Positions 1 to 9,749 of a stretch of 64,000 nt of DNA are shown here, one piece after another. The first letter of the stretch is position 1, and every line of letters begins with the position of its first letter. Where the stretch lies: assembly GCF_900091575.1 (NCBI RefSeq), contig NZ_FMCR01000001.1, positions 1,302,001 through 1,366,000 on the forward strand, written 5' to 3'. The position numbers were made by a program, and so were the translations under genes. The DNA comes from Micromonospora saelicesensis. Its GTDB lineage: Bacteria > Actinomycetota > Actinomycetes > Mycobacteriales > Micromonosporaceae. Below the pieces are notes generated by a model. It was given only the letters and a program-made list of their open reading frames with translations, was not told the origin of the DNA and made no database searches.

Positions 1-254
1 ACCGGCGCGGAGAGCACCGCCACCACCGCCGACAGCACCGCGGATGCGCGGAGCAGAGTCACCACGTCGTCGATCTGCTCCGGGCTCGCCGAGGTGTCGC
101 GGGCGGCGGAGCGGAACGCGTCGACCGTCCCGCCCAGCACCACCAGGTCGACCACTGCGTACGCGAGCGCGGCGACAGCCATCACCACCAGCACGGCCGC
201 TGCCGACACGACGGCGGCGGGCCGGCGGGCCGGTGCCGATTCCGGGTACGACAC
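1..254 (-). CDS. Membrane protein, C-terminus outside window
   Basis: This reading frame starts at a GTG and is too short for a simple ORF scan because it runs off the left edge. The start is preceded by a GGAGGG Shine-Dalgarno. The visible 84 residues open with a short Pro/Arg stretch (MSYPESAPARRP), then a hydrophobic segment, then an extracytoplasmic-looking loop (VDAFRSAARDTSASPEQ), then a second hydrophobic segment. The layout and the loop wording match the next gene on the same strand (DALRAAYADSNTDGDQVAD), so the two look like tandem paralogues. No function is recognised. Confidence 0.55.
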   Translation of the reverse strand, partial: MSYPESAPARRPAAVVSAAAVLVVMAVAALAYAVVDLVVLGGTVDAFRSAARDTSASPEQIDDVVTLLRASAVLSAVVAVLSAP

Positions 255-326
255 GACGAATCCCTCCGGTAGGCGTCGGGTTGCAACCTACTCGGAGGGA
301 TCGTCGGCGTCGTGCTTATCGAGCCG

Positions 327-1094
327 TCAGCTGGTCGGCGGCGGGTTTGACCCGGGCCGGTCCGTGGGCGGCGTGTCGTCCGGCCGGTTGGCGGCCGGTG
401 GCGGCGGGTAGCTCGGCTCCCCACTCGACGGATAGCCCGGCTCACCCGACGCCTGCGGGTAGCCCGGCTGACCGGGCGCCTGCGGGTTGCCCGGGTAGCT
501 GGCGCCCGGGGTCGGCGGCTCCCAGGCCGCGGTCTGCTTGCGGAAGAACGGGTTCGCCTTCGGCAGCGCCAGCAGGACCAGCGCCGCGATCAGCGCGATC
601 AGGCTGAGCACGCCGAGCAGGAGGCTGACCGGGGTGACCCAGGAGGGCAGGGCCTCCTCCAGGCGGCGCTGGATCTCCTCCGGGCTCGGCCCGTCGCTGG
701 TGTTTCCGCCACCGGTGTTGAAACCGCCGGCCGCGTTGCTGAGCAGGCCACCGCCCACGCAGCAGACCATGATGCCGCCGACGATCCAGGTGGTGATCCG
801 GGCGCCGTTGCGGCCCTGGTTGTTGAACAGGGCCAACACGCCCAGCACGACCGCGAGCAGCAGCAGGACGATGCTGCCACCGATGCCGACGACGGCGAAG
901 ACGTCCGCCACCTGGTCACCATCGGTGTTGCTGTCCGCGTACGCCGCACGGAGCGCGTCACGCGTCTTGCCGAAGGTGCTGAGCGTGATGATCAGACTGA
1001 TCACCTGGAGCGCCAGGAACAGGAAGAGCAGGTAACTGGAAATCGACACAATGGATGGCCGCTGACGGGCCGGCGTGCTCTGGGAATCGACCAC
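327..1094 (-). CDS. Hypothetical membrane protein with Pro/Gly/Tyr-rich tail
   Basis: 255 residues from a GTG with a GGAAGGAG Shine-Dalgarno. There are four probable membrane segments, at about residues 18-40, 68-90, 100-118 and 155-178. The C-terminal 75 residues are cytoplasmic and low in complexity, with GYP/SYP repeats typical of actinobacterial DUF4190-like and cell-envelope proteins. A Gly/Asn-rich loop lies between segments 3 and 4. It follows the partial gene at the left edge on the same strand and is probably its paralogue. No catalytic motif is visible; role unknown. Confidence 0.7.
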   Translation of the reverse strand: MVDSQSTPARQRPSIVSISSYLLFLFLALQVISLIITLSTFGKTRDALRAAYADSNTDGDQVADVFAVVGIGGSIVLLLLAVVLGVLALFNNQGRNGARITTWIVGGIMVCCVGGGLLSNAAGGFNTGGGNTSDGPSPEEIQRRLEEALPSWVTPVSLLLGVLSLIALIAALVLLALPKANPFFRKQTAAWEPPTPGASYPGNPQAPGQPGYPQASGEPGYPSSGEPSYPPPPAANRPDDTPPTDRPGSNPPPTS

Positions 1095-1196
1095 GATTCT
1101 CCTTCCCTAAGATCGCGCCCACACCGTATCGACAACCGGCCAGTTCGGCATGCCGTGACGAGCCCGGCGCGTCCGCCCGTTCCGGCTCAGCGGGCC

Positions 1197-1775
1197 TCAG
1201 GAACGGGGCGGGCGGATCCTCAGGTCGGCGGGGTCGAGCAGGTCACCGCGGGCGACCCGCCAGCCCTCTTCGCCGTACGCCTCGAAGGAGAGCCGCGCGG
1301 CGCCACCGGACTGGTAGTCGTGGTAACGCATCGTCCCGGTCGACGGCAACTCGGTCTCTCCGGTGGCTGTGTAACGCGCCTGCCCGGTCTCGGCCCAGGT
1401 GTAGCGCCGCCCGCCGAGTTCGATGGTCGGGGCGCCCGGGGTGACGGTCGCGCCCGGTTCGGCGGTCCAGAACACCAGCTCGAGTTCGGGGCCGTCCTCC
1501 ACGGAGAGCCGGTGGCGGGTGCCGGAGTCGTCGTCGAGGAGGTGCTGCACCCAACTCCAGTCGCCCTCGACCAGACGGATCGTGGCACTCACCGCGTACT
1601 CCCGCTCGCGGATCCGCACGCGGTCGCCAGGGGTCAGGCGGAGCGGACCGTCGCCCGGTGGCTCCGCTGGCTGGCCGTCCGGCCGGCCCGTCGGCCGTCG
1701 GCGGGCCCGCACGACGACCACTACCACCGCGAGTACGGCAACAGCCGCCACCAGGCACGTCACCAGCGCGTCCAC
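1197..1775 (-). CDS. DUF4178 domain protein (copy 1)
   Basis: 192 residues. An N-terminal membrane anchor (about residues 4-22) is followed by an Arg-rich stretch and a DUF4178 domain: LTPGDRVRIREREYAV, then W-S-W-V-Q-H-L-L-D and the closing YHDY...LSFEAYGEEGW. The GTG start is set by a GGGGAGGTGG Shine-Dalgarno. It is clearly paralogous to the DUF4178 protein at 5539-6165, sharing the anchor, domain and C-terminal FEAYG motif, and the two share an almost identical upstream leader. DUF4178 proteins often neighbour spermidine-synthase-like and DUF350 genes, as the second copy does here. Biochemical function is not established. Confidence 0.8.
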   Translation of the reverse strand: MDALVTCLVAAVAVLAVVVVVVRARRRPTGRPDGQPAEPPGDGPLRLTPGDRVRIREREYAVSATIRLVEGDWSWVQHLLDDDSGTRHRLSVEDGPELELVFWTAEPGATVTPGAPTIELGGRRYTWAETGQARYTATGETELPSTGTMRYHDYQSGGAARLSFEAYGEEGWRVARGDLLDPADLRIRPPRS

Positions 1776-1826
1776 CCGACCACCTCCCCAGGTACGTCGG
1801 CGCAGACGGTAACAACCCTCGGCACC
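1776..1826 (-). promoter_or_regulatory. Conserved leader of DUF4178 copy 1
   Basis: The 50 bases before this gene match the leader of the second DUF4178 gene (6166-6217) at almost every position. Both hold GTTGTTACCGT on the minus strand about 31 nt before the start, then a CGCCGACG block and GGGGAGGTGGTCGG as ribosome site. The conserved block suggests a common promoter or regulator site; which element is the -10 is not certain. Confidence 0.5.
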
Positions 1827-2007
1827 AGAAAGGCCCGCGCTGTGGCCGACAGCTCAGCTGACGGAGACCGTCGGGTGGGTCCTCCGGTGGCGTCGTCGGC
1901 GGGCCGGTCGGACGCGGCGCGGTGGCCGGCGGGCTCACGGCTCGCAACGTCCGGGGCGTTGTCGGCGACCGGCACGACCAATCGGGTGGCACCGACCGGC
2001 GAATTGA

Positions 2008-2388
2008 TCATGCTGCGGCGAGCCGCCGACTGGCGTAGGTGCCCAGGGTTTCGCGGTCCATCACGCAGCCGACGAAGGTGGTGAACTCGCTCGGGTCGTC
2101 CCGCAGCGACGTCCAGGCCGCTCGGGCCGCCTCCGGGTCGACCCGCTCCAGCAGCGTGGCCGCGTACGCCCGGCCGGCGGGTGTGCCGTCGGCCAGCACC
2201 CGGTCGAGCTGGCGGCGTACCTCCTCGGGGTGGTCGCCGAGGGCCGCCTCGACCCGGTGGTACGCCTCGGTCACCGGCAACAGCGTGCCCGCGATCCCCA
2301 CCCCACCGAAGGCGAGCGTGTCAGCCGCCACCAACTCGTCGACGGCCGCGCCCAATTCGCGCTCCCAAGCCTTGCGCATCCCAAACAT
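2008..2388 (-). CDS. Hypothetical small helical protein
   Basis: 126 residues, largely alpha-helical by composition, with no membrane segment. The text AGRAYAATLLERVDPEAARAAW suggests a HEAT/ARM-like helical hairpin, a weak inference. The first ATG sits only one base after a GGAGG, so translation may begin at the fourth codon (2379), where the same GGAGG is about 10 nt upstream. It lies between two unrelated blocks on the same strand. No family recognised. Confidence 0.6.
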   Translation of the reverse strand: MFGMRKAWERELGAAVDELVAADTLAFGGVGIAGTLLPVTEAYHRVEAALGDHPEEVRRQLDRVLADGTPAGRAYAATLLERVDPEAARAAWTSLRDDPSEFTTFVGCVMDRETLGTYASRRLAAA

Positions 2389-2500
2389 GCCTCCACCCTT
2401 TCCCCGTCCGCACCCACTCCACCCCGTTAATCAAGAGGTTTGCGCCATGAGCGGACTCTCTCCTGACACAGCCACCGTGTTCAGGCGCCAGGTGGTGGGG

Positions 2501-4093
2501 TCAGTAGCCGCGCCACTCCGTGCGGGCGTAGTCGAGGACCCTCGGTTGGAGGAGGGTGCTGGGGGGCACGTTCAGGCGGGCGCGGTCGGGGGGAAAGGCC
2601 GCCGCCGCCCGCAGCACGCCCGGGTCGAGGAAACGCAGCCGGGGCGCGTCGGCCGGCAGGTCCAGCACCGGCGGGACGGTTCCCGCCGTGGCCAGCAGGA
2701 AACCCCAGTCGCCGAAGGACGGCACGTCGACGTGGTACGGCACGGTGGCGAAGCCGGCTTCCCGCACCGACGCGTCGATCGACCAGTATGAGCGGGGCGC
2801 GAAGTACGGCGAGCCGGACTGCACCACCAGCCGTCCCTGCTCGGCGAGCACCGACCTGATCAGCGCGTAGAACTCGACGGTGTAGAGCTTGGCGGTGGCC
2901 GTCTCGTCCGGGTCGGGCAGGTCGGCGACCACCACGTCGAAGCGCTCGGCGGCGGTACGCAGCCAGCCGAACGCGTCGGTGTTCAGCACCCGTACGCGGG
3001 GGTCGTCGAGCGAGCCGCCGTTGAGCGCCCGCAGCTGCGGCACGGTGCTGGCCAGCGCCACCACCGCCGGGTCGAGGTCGACCACTGTCACCCGGCGGAC
3101 GTCCGGGTACCGCAGGATCTCCCGGACGGCGAGGCCGTCGCCGGCACCGAGAACCAGGACGTCGCCGCGCGGGCCGCGCATCGCCGGATGCACCAGCGCC
3201 TCGTGGTAGCGGTACTCGTCGACCGAGCTGAACTGGAGATCACCGTTGAGGAACAACCGCAGGTCGGTGTCGGCGTGGCCGACCTCCCGCACCGACCGGG
3301 TCAGCACGATCTCCTGGTAGCGGGAGCGTTCGGCGTACACCACCGGGTCCCGGTAGAGCTGCTGGCGGGCGGTCACCTCGAAGTCGGCGGCGGTCACCCA
3401 GGCGTACCCCAGGCAGAGCGCGACCACGACAGAGCCGGCGCCGAGGACGAGCCGGGCGCGGCGGCTCAGCTCCCGCCGGAACACCGTGCAGACCAGGGCG
3501 AGACCGGCCACCGCGTTCACGGCGCCGACCACCAGGGCACCCTTGAGCTGGCCGAAGACGGGGATCAACAGGAACGGGAAGGCGAGCCCGCCGAGCAGCG
3601 CGCCGACGTAGTCGGCGGCGAACAGGTCGGCCACCGCGCTGCCGGCGGCCTGCTCGCGGATGCGCTGCAGCATCACCATCAGCAGCGGAATCTCCGCGCC
3701 GATCAGCAGGCCCAGCACGAAGGCGGTGCCGACCAGCGCCGGGCCGTACAGGTCGAGCCAGGCGAAGGCGGCGTAGAGGCCGAGCACGGACAGACCGCCG
3801 AGCAGGGCCAGGGTCAGTTCGATCACCGCGAACGCGGCGGCGGCCCGGGGCTGCAACGGCTTCGCGGCCAGCGCGCCGACCCCCATCGCGAAGACCATCA
3901 CGCCGAGCACGATCGACGCCTGCCCGACGGTGTCACCGATCAGGTAGCTGCCGAGCGCGACCAGGGCCAGCTCGTAGACCAGCCCGCAGGCGGCGCAGAC
4001 GAAGACCGCGACCAGCACCGCCGCGCGGGCCAGCCGCCAGTGCGGTCGGGCCTCGGTGCCGCCGTCGACCACCGGCGGCGCCCCGGTGCTCAT
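2501..4093 (-). CDS. speE: Membrane-bound spermidine-synthase-like aminopropyltransferase
   Basis: 530 residues. The N-terminal half (about residues 20-225) has seven or eight membrane segments. The C-terminal half is a Rossmann methyltransferase-type domain of the spermine/spermidine synthase family: RYQEIVL, VLVLGAGDGLAVREIL (the family's GGGDGG loop), a VVDLDPAVV acidic loop for the decarboxylated-AdoMet ribose, and VVADLPDPD at the catalytic aspartate position, followed by KLYTVEFY. The known family reaction is aminopropyl transfer to a diamine, but the true substrate of these membrane-fused actinobacterial forms is unsettled. It is the last gene of a five-gene block. No AdoMet decarboxylase gene lies nearby. 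Confidence 0.85.
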   Translation of the reverse strand: MSTGAPPVVDGGTEARPHWRLARAAVLVAVFVCAACGLVYELALVALGSYLIGDTVGQASIVLGVMVFAMGVGALAAKPLQPRAAAAFAVIELTLALLGGLSVLGLYAAFAWLDLYGPALVGTAFVLGLLIGAEIPLLMVMLQRIREQAAGSAVADLFAADYVGALLGGLAFPFLLIPVFGQLKGALVVGAVNAVAGLALVCTVFRRELSRRARLVLGAGSVVVALCLGYAWVTAADFEVTARQQLYRDPVVYAERSRYQEIVLTRSVREVGHADTDLRLFLNGDLQFSSVDEYRYHEALVHPAMRGPRGDVLVLGAGDGLAVREILRYPDVRRVTVVDLDPAVVALASTVPQLRALNGGSLDDPRVRVLNTDAFGWLRTAAERFDVVVADLPDPDETATAKLYTVEFYALIRSVLAEQGRLVVQSGSPYFAPRSYWSIDASVREAGFATVPYHVDVPSFGDWGFLLATAGTVPPVLDLPADAPRLRFLDPGVLRAAAAFPPDRARLNVPPSTLLQPRVLDYARTEWRGY

Positions 4094-4145
4094 GACCGCC
4101 CCGGGTACGGCCGGCCGGCGCCGCCCGGTCGCGGACCCCCGGTCA

Positions 4146-4568
4146 TCAGAGGATCGCGGCGGCGATGATCGCGCCGGTGGCCAGGTGCACCACGGCCGAC
4201 ACCCACACGGCGGGGTGCGGCTCCGGGTCGACCAGCAGCTCGCCGAGCCGGCCCGGGGTCACCGCGTCGAGCAGCAGGAACGCGGCGGCCATGATGACCA
4301 GGCCGACGATCCCGTACGCCGCCGCGCCGACCAGCCCCAGGGCGAAGTCGTCGTCGCTGGCGACGATCGCCGCGACCACGATGGTGCCGACGCCCAGCAG
4401 GTTGGACGCGAGCAGCAGCGCCGCGTTGCGGTTGCGCTCGGTCCAGATCAGTTCGTGGAGCTTGCCAGGAGTGGTCAGGTCGACCAGCGCGTAGCCGACG
4501 CCCATGAGGACGACGCCGACCGCGCCGAAGGCGAGGGTGGCCAGCAGATCGGTGACGAGGTTCTGCAC
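4146..4568 (-). CDS. DUF350 membrane protein
   Basis: 140 residues, with four membrane segments arranged as two repeats of a two-helix unit: GVGYALVDLTTPGKLHELI in the first half and AAFLLLDAVTPGRLGELL in the second. This internal duplication with a D-x-x-TPG motif is typical of DUF350. DUF350 genes are known to travel with spermidine-synthase-like and DUF4178/DUF4247 genes. It lies 52 bases upstream of the synthase on the same strand, suggesting one transcript. Molecular role unknown. Confidence 0.85.
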   Translation of the reverse strand: MQNLVTDLLATLAFGAVGVVLMGVGYALVDLTTPGKLHELIWTERNRNAALLLASNLLGVGTIVVAAIVASDDDFALGLVGAAAYGIVGLVIMAAAFLLLDAVTPGRLGELLVDPEPHPAVWVSAVVHLATGAIIAAAIL

Positions 4569-4602
4569 GGAAGGGCTCCAGGTGAAGGGGTCGGGCGTCG
4601 GG

Positions 4603-5028
4603 CTACTTGCCGGTGCCGGGGCCGCCGCCCCGAACGCTGCTGCCGCGTCCCCAGCCCCAGTACGACCCGACGGTCGAGTGGTAACGGGGGTGAGCGGTGT
4701 CCATGTCCTCGAGCAGGATCACCGAGCCGGCGGCGATCGGCAGGATCACCACCGAGTCGTCGTCGTAGCGCAGGTAGACGCCGCTGCTGTCGGCGTACCG
4801 GTCGGACGGCTTCCACGCGTCGGTCAGTTCCTTGGCGACAGTGGTCGGTGACTTGGACGAGGTGTACGCGGTCGCTTCCCGGCCGATGTCCCGGCTGGCC
4901 GCTCGCGAGTACCTGTCCTGCACGTAGGCGCGCGGGGAGAAGGTGCCGTTGACGAGCGCGAAGGCCGCGACCAGCACGCCGACCACGGCCGCCGCCGCGC
5001 CCACCACGAACCAGCGTCGGTATGTCAT
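4603..5028 (-). CDS. DUF4247 domain protein, membrane-anchored
   Basis: 141 residues: one N-terminal membrane anchor (about residues 6-26), then an extracytoplasmic domain with ARDIGREATAYTSSKSPTTV, a Tyr/Asp-rich YLRYDDDSVVILP core and a Gly/Trp/Arg-rich tail (YWGWGRGSSVRGGGPG). The order and text match DUF4247. The start codon overlaps the end of the DUF2617 gene by four bases, indicating coupling. It probably faces the cell exterior next to the DUF350 membrane protein. Function unknown. Confidence 0.8.
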   Translation of the reverse strand: MTYRRWFVVGAAAAVVGVLVAAFALVNGTFSPRAYVQDRYSRAASRDIGREATAYTSSKSPTTVAKELTDAWKPSDRYADSSGVYLRYDDDSVVILPIAAGSVILLEDMDTAHPRYHSTVGSYWGWGRGSSVRGGGPGTGK

Positions 5029-5537
5029 CGCAGTGCCACCACCGTCTCGGTCAGGACCAGCTCATTGGTCTGGGGGTACGCGTGCCAGGTACGCCAGCCG
5101 ACCGAGCCGTGGGGCAGGTCGGTGCGCACGGCCAGCGCGGTGACCGCGTCCGGGTCACCGGGAAAGACTCCGACCAGGGCGTACGGGTCGTCGGCCAGGT
5201 CGGCGCGGAGGCCGGCGATCCGGGTGTGCAACTCACCGTCGGTGGGACGCAGCACGCTGGCGGTGAAGCGGTAGCCGCCCGCCTCGTCGTGCAGGGCGCC
5301 GGGCAGGTGCGGTGGCCGACCGGGCAGGCAGGCGACCGTCTCGGTGAGTCCGGCCGCACCGCCGGGTTCGGCCAGCACGACCTGGTGGGACGCGCCGAGC
5401 AGGCGCAGCCGCAGCCGGACGTCCCCGGGCAGCGTGAGGTCGCGGACGTGCAACGCGGGCCGCTCCGGGCCGCCGAGTGCCAGGCTCAGGTCGGCGGCGC
5501 AGGTGTCGACGTACGGGGTGTGGAGGCTCACCAACAC
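5025..5537 (-). CDS. DUF2617 family protein
   Basis: 170 residues, soluble, with beta-rich composition. The opening MLVSLHTPYVDTCAADL and the closing GWRTWHAYPQTNELVLTET are the recognisable ends of DUF2617. It is packed one base after the DUF4178 stop and overlaps the DUF4247 start, so it is co-translated within the block. No catalytic residues can be assigned. Confidence 0.8.
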   Translation of the reverse strand: MLVSLHTPYVDTCAADLSLALGGPERPALHVRDLTLPGDVRLRLRLLGASHQVVLAEPGGAAGLTETVACLPGRPPHLPGALHDEAGGYRFTASVLRPTDGELHTRIAGLRADLADDPYALVGVFPGDPDAVTALAVRTDLPHGSVGWRTWHAYPQTNELVLTETVVALR

Positions 5538-5538
5538 G

Positions 5539-6165
5539 TCAGCTGGCCTCCGGCCCGGCCTGCGGGTACACCATCACGTCGGCGCGGTGCAGCTGCTCGC
5601 CCCGGGCGGCCTCCCAGCCGGCCTGGCCGTACGCCTCGAAGGAAAGCCGTTCGCCGCCCTGCGCCCGGTAGTCGTGGTATCGAACGGTGCCACTGGGGTC
5701 GAGGCCGGTGCTGCCGGTGGCCGTGAAGCGGGCCTGACCGGACTCCTCGGAGGCGTAGCGGCGGCCGGCAAAGTCGAGGGTGGACGCACCCGGGGTGATC
5801 GTGGCGGCCGGCTCGGCGGTCCAGAGCACCAGCTCCAGGTCCGGGTCCTCCTCCACGGAGAGCCAGCGCTTGTCGCCCTCGACGGTGTCCAGCAGGTGCT
5901 CGGCCCAGCTCCAGCCGCCCTCATGCAGATGCACCGAGCCTCGGACCGCGTACGACACCCGGCGGATCTCGACGATGTCTCCGGGCTTGAGGCTGCGCGG
6001 GTCGCCGCGGAGCGCGTCGCTGTCGGTGTCCCGGAACGGGTCCGCGGGTGCCGCCGGCCGGGCGGCCTTGCGGCCCTTGCGCACCGCCACCACCGCCACC
6101 ACGACCCCGGCGACTCCGATCAGACACCCCAGCGTCGTCACCAGGTACGCCACTGAACCATTCAT
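5539..6165 (-). CDS. DUF4178 domain protein (copy 2), first gene of the speE block
   Basis: 208 residues from the ATG at 6165, chosen because GGGGAGGTGG lies just upstream. An in-frame upstream start would add 21 residues encoded by the conserved leader. It has an N-terminal membrane anchor (about residues 5-25), a basic stretch, then DUF4178: SLKPGDIVEIRRVSYAV, WSWAEHLLDT, DFAGRRYASEESGQARFT, YHDYRAQGGERLSFEAYGQAGWE. It is the promoter-proximal gene of DUF4178-DUF2617-DUF4247-DUF350-speE. From memory, the block corresponds in order to Rv2597-Rv2601 of Mycobacterium tuberculosis. Paralogue at 1197-1775. Confidence 0.85.
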   Translation of the reverse strand: MNGSVAYLVTTLGCLIGVAGVVVAVVAVRKGRKAARPAAPADPFRDTDSDALRGDPRSLKPGDIVEIRRVSYAVRGSVHLHEGGWSWAEHLLDTVEGDKRWLSVEEDPDLELVLWTAEPAATITPGASTLDFAGRRYASEESGQARFTATGSTGLDPSGTVRYHDYRAQGGERLSFEAYGQAGWEAARGEQLHRADVMVYPQAGPEAS

Positions 6166-6217
6166 GCCGACCACCTCCCCAAGTGCGTCGGCGGGAACGG
6201 TAACAACCCCGCGCACC
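6166..6217 (-). promoter_or_regulatory. Conserved leader of the speE block
   Basis: This is the counterpart of 1776-1826. It shares the GTTGTTACCGT element about 32 nt before the start, CGCCGACG, and the GGGGAGGTGGTCGG ribosome site. Conservation outside the coding region between two separate loci points to shared control. Confidence 0.5.
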
Positions 6218-6297
6218 TGGAGAAACACATCATTGTCTGGTGATGCGGCAGCTACGGAGCGTCCCGGTGGGGCGCCGGTGGGGGCGGAGAACGGGTC

Positions 6298-6330
6298 GGG
6301 CCGACCCCGCCTGCGAGGCGGGATCGGCCC
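6298..6330. terminator. Hairpin terminator after clpB
   Basis: Inverted repeat with 14-bp arms (GGGCCGACCCCGCC, one mismatch) and a 5-nt loop, 13 bases past the clpB stop. There is no U-tract, as is usual for actinomycete terminators. Confidence 0.7.
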
Positions 6331-6342
6331 GGGTGCGACGGA

Positions 6343-8934
<2,592 letters not shown>

Positions 8935-8980
8935 GGGCTCCCCCGGATCGGCGTTGTCCATTGGGTTGGACACAACCAGA

Positions 8981-9001
8981 GTTGAGCGTATTCCGCTCAA
9001 C
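8981..9001. promoter_or_regulatory. HspR operator (HAIR) upstream of clpB
   Basis: GTTGAGC-N7-GCTCAAC, a perfect inverted repeat with the 7-bp spacer of the HAIR consensus CTTGAGT-N7-ACTCAAG. It lies 47 bases before the clpB start. HspR is encoded at 15434-15874. Confidence 0.85.
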
Positions 9002-9019
9002 CTTAGCGCGTGACGGCCA

Positions 9020-9664
9020 TCACTCCCGGCGCCGCCACCGCCAGTCGAACTCGCCGGCCGCCGGGGGCGGGCCAGGCAGCGGGTCCGCGTCCGGCACCGA
9101 CGACAGGCCGGCCAGCAAAACCGCGAGCTGCCGGCGGCGCAGTTGGCGGGTCCGCTCCGGATCGGGTACGCGGACCGCGGCGCACGCCTCCAACAACAAC
9201 CCCAGATCGTGTACGACAGCGTCGGGGCGCAGCCGCCCGCTGGCGTGGGCCCGGTCGACCAGGGCGGTGGCCAATTCGCCGGCGCGCATCGCGTCCCGGC
9301 CCATCTCCTCGGTCGGGGTGAAGGTGCCGGCCAGATGGACGGTGAGCGAGTGCACGTCGGCGTCGACCACCCGGGTCAGGAAGTTGGTGAACGCGGCCCA
9401 GTCGTCCGGCTCGTCGAGGGCGGTCTCGGCCTCCGCGACGTACCGGCGCAACCCGTCGTGGCAGAGCTGACGCAGCAGGTCCTCCTTGCCCGCGTAGCGC
9501 CGATAGAGGGCGCTGATGCCGACGCCCGCGCGCTCCGCGACGGCGGCGATCGGGGCTTTCGGGTCGTCGAGGAAGACGGCGCGGGCGGCTTCGAGGATCA
9601 CCTCGTCGTTGCGGGCGGCCTGGGCGCGGCGACCGCCCAGCGTCTTGCCGGAAGTCGTTGACAT
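9020..9664 (-). CDS. TetR/AcrR-family transcriptional regulator
   Basis: 214 residues. The N-terminal HTH spans about residues 20-65: ILEAARAVFLDDPKAPIAAVAERAGVGISALYRRYAGKEDLL. The remaining ligand domain has a SetR/TetR_C-like helical make-up. It is transcribed divergently from an epoxide hydrolase 85 bases away, with GGAACG-type inverted repeats in between, so it most likely represses that gene and itself. The ligand is unknown. The Arg-rich tail (FDWRWRRRE) is unusual but plausible. Confidence 0.88.
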   Translation of the reverse strand: MSTTSGKTLGGRRAQAARNDEVILEAARAVFLDDPKAPIAAVAERAGVGISALYRRYAGKEDLLRQLCHDGLRRYVAEAETALDEPDDWAAFTNFLTRVVDADVHSLTVHLAGTFTPTEEMGRDAMRAGELATALVDRAHASGRLRPDAVVHDLGLLLEACAAVRVPDPERTRQLRRRQLAVLLAGLSSVPDADPLPGPPPAAGEFDWRWRRRE

Positions 9665-9681
9665 GCCCCCAGCCTAACAGT

Positions 9682-9696
9682 GGAACGGATCGTTCC
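9682..9696. promoter_or_regulatory. Probable TetR operator, site 1
   Basis: Perfect inverted repeat GGAACG-GAT-CGTTCC, 18 bases before the regulator start and within the divergent promoter region. Confidence 0.6.
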
Positions 9697-9716
9697 GCTC
9701 TGCTATCGTGATTGCA

Positions 9717-9734
9717 GAACGAAACATTCCGTTC
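9717..9734. promoter_or_regulatory. Probable TetR operator, site 2
   Basis: GAACG-N8-CGTTC. Read on the minus strand it resembles site 1 (GGAACGGAATGTTTCGTTC). It sits just downstream of a TATCGT -10-like hexamer at 9704-9709, where binding would block the epoxide hydrolase promoter. Confidence 0.5.
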
Positions 9735-9749
9735 CGAAGGAGTTCCCGC

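Noticed and set aside
1760..2011. Minus-strand frame of 83 codons between the DUF4178 gene and the next gene
   Set aside because: Overlaps the conserved leader, no ribosome site, composition not protein-like.
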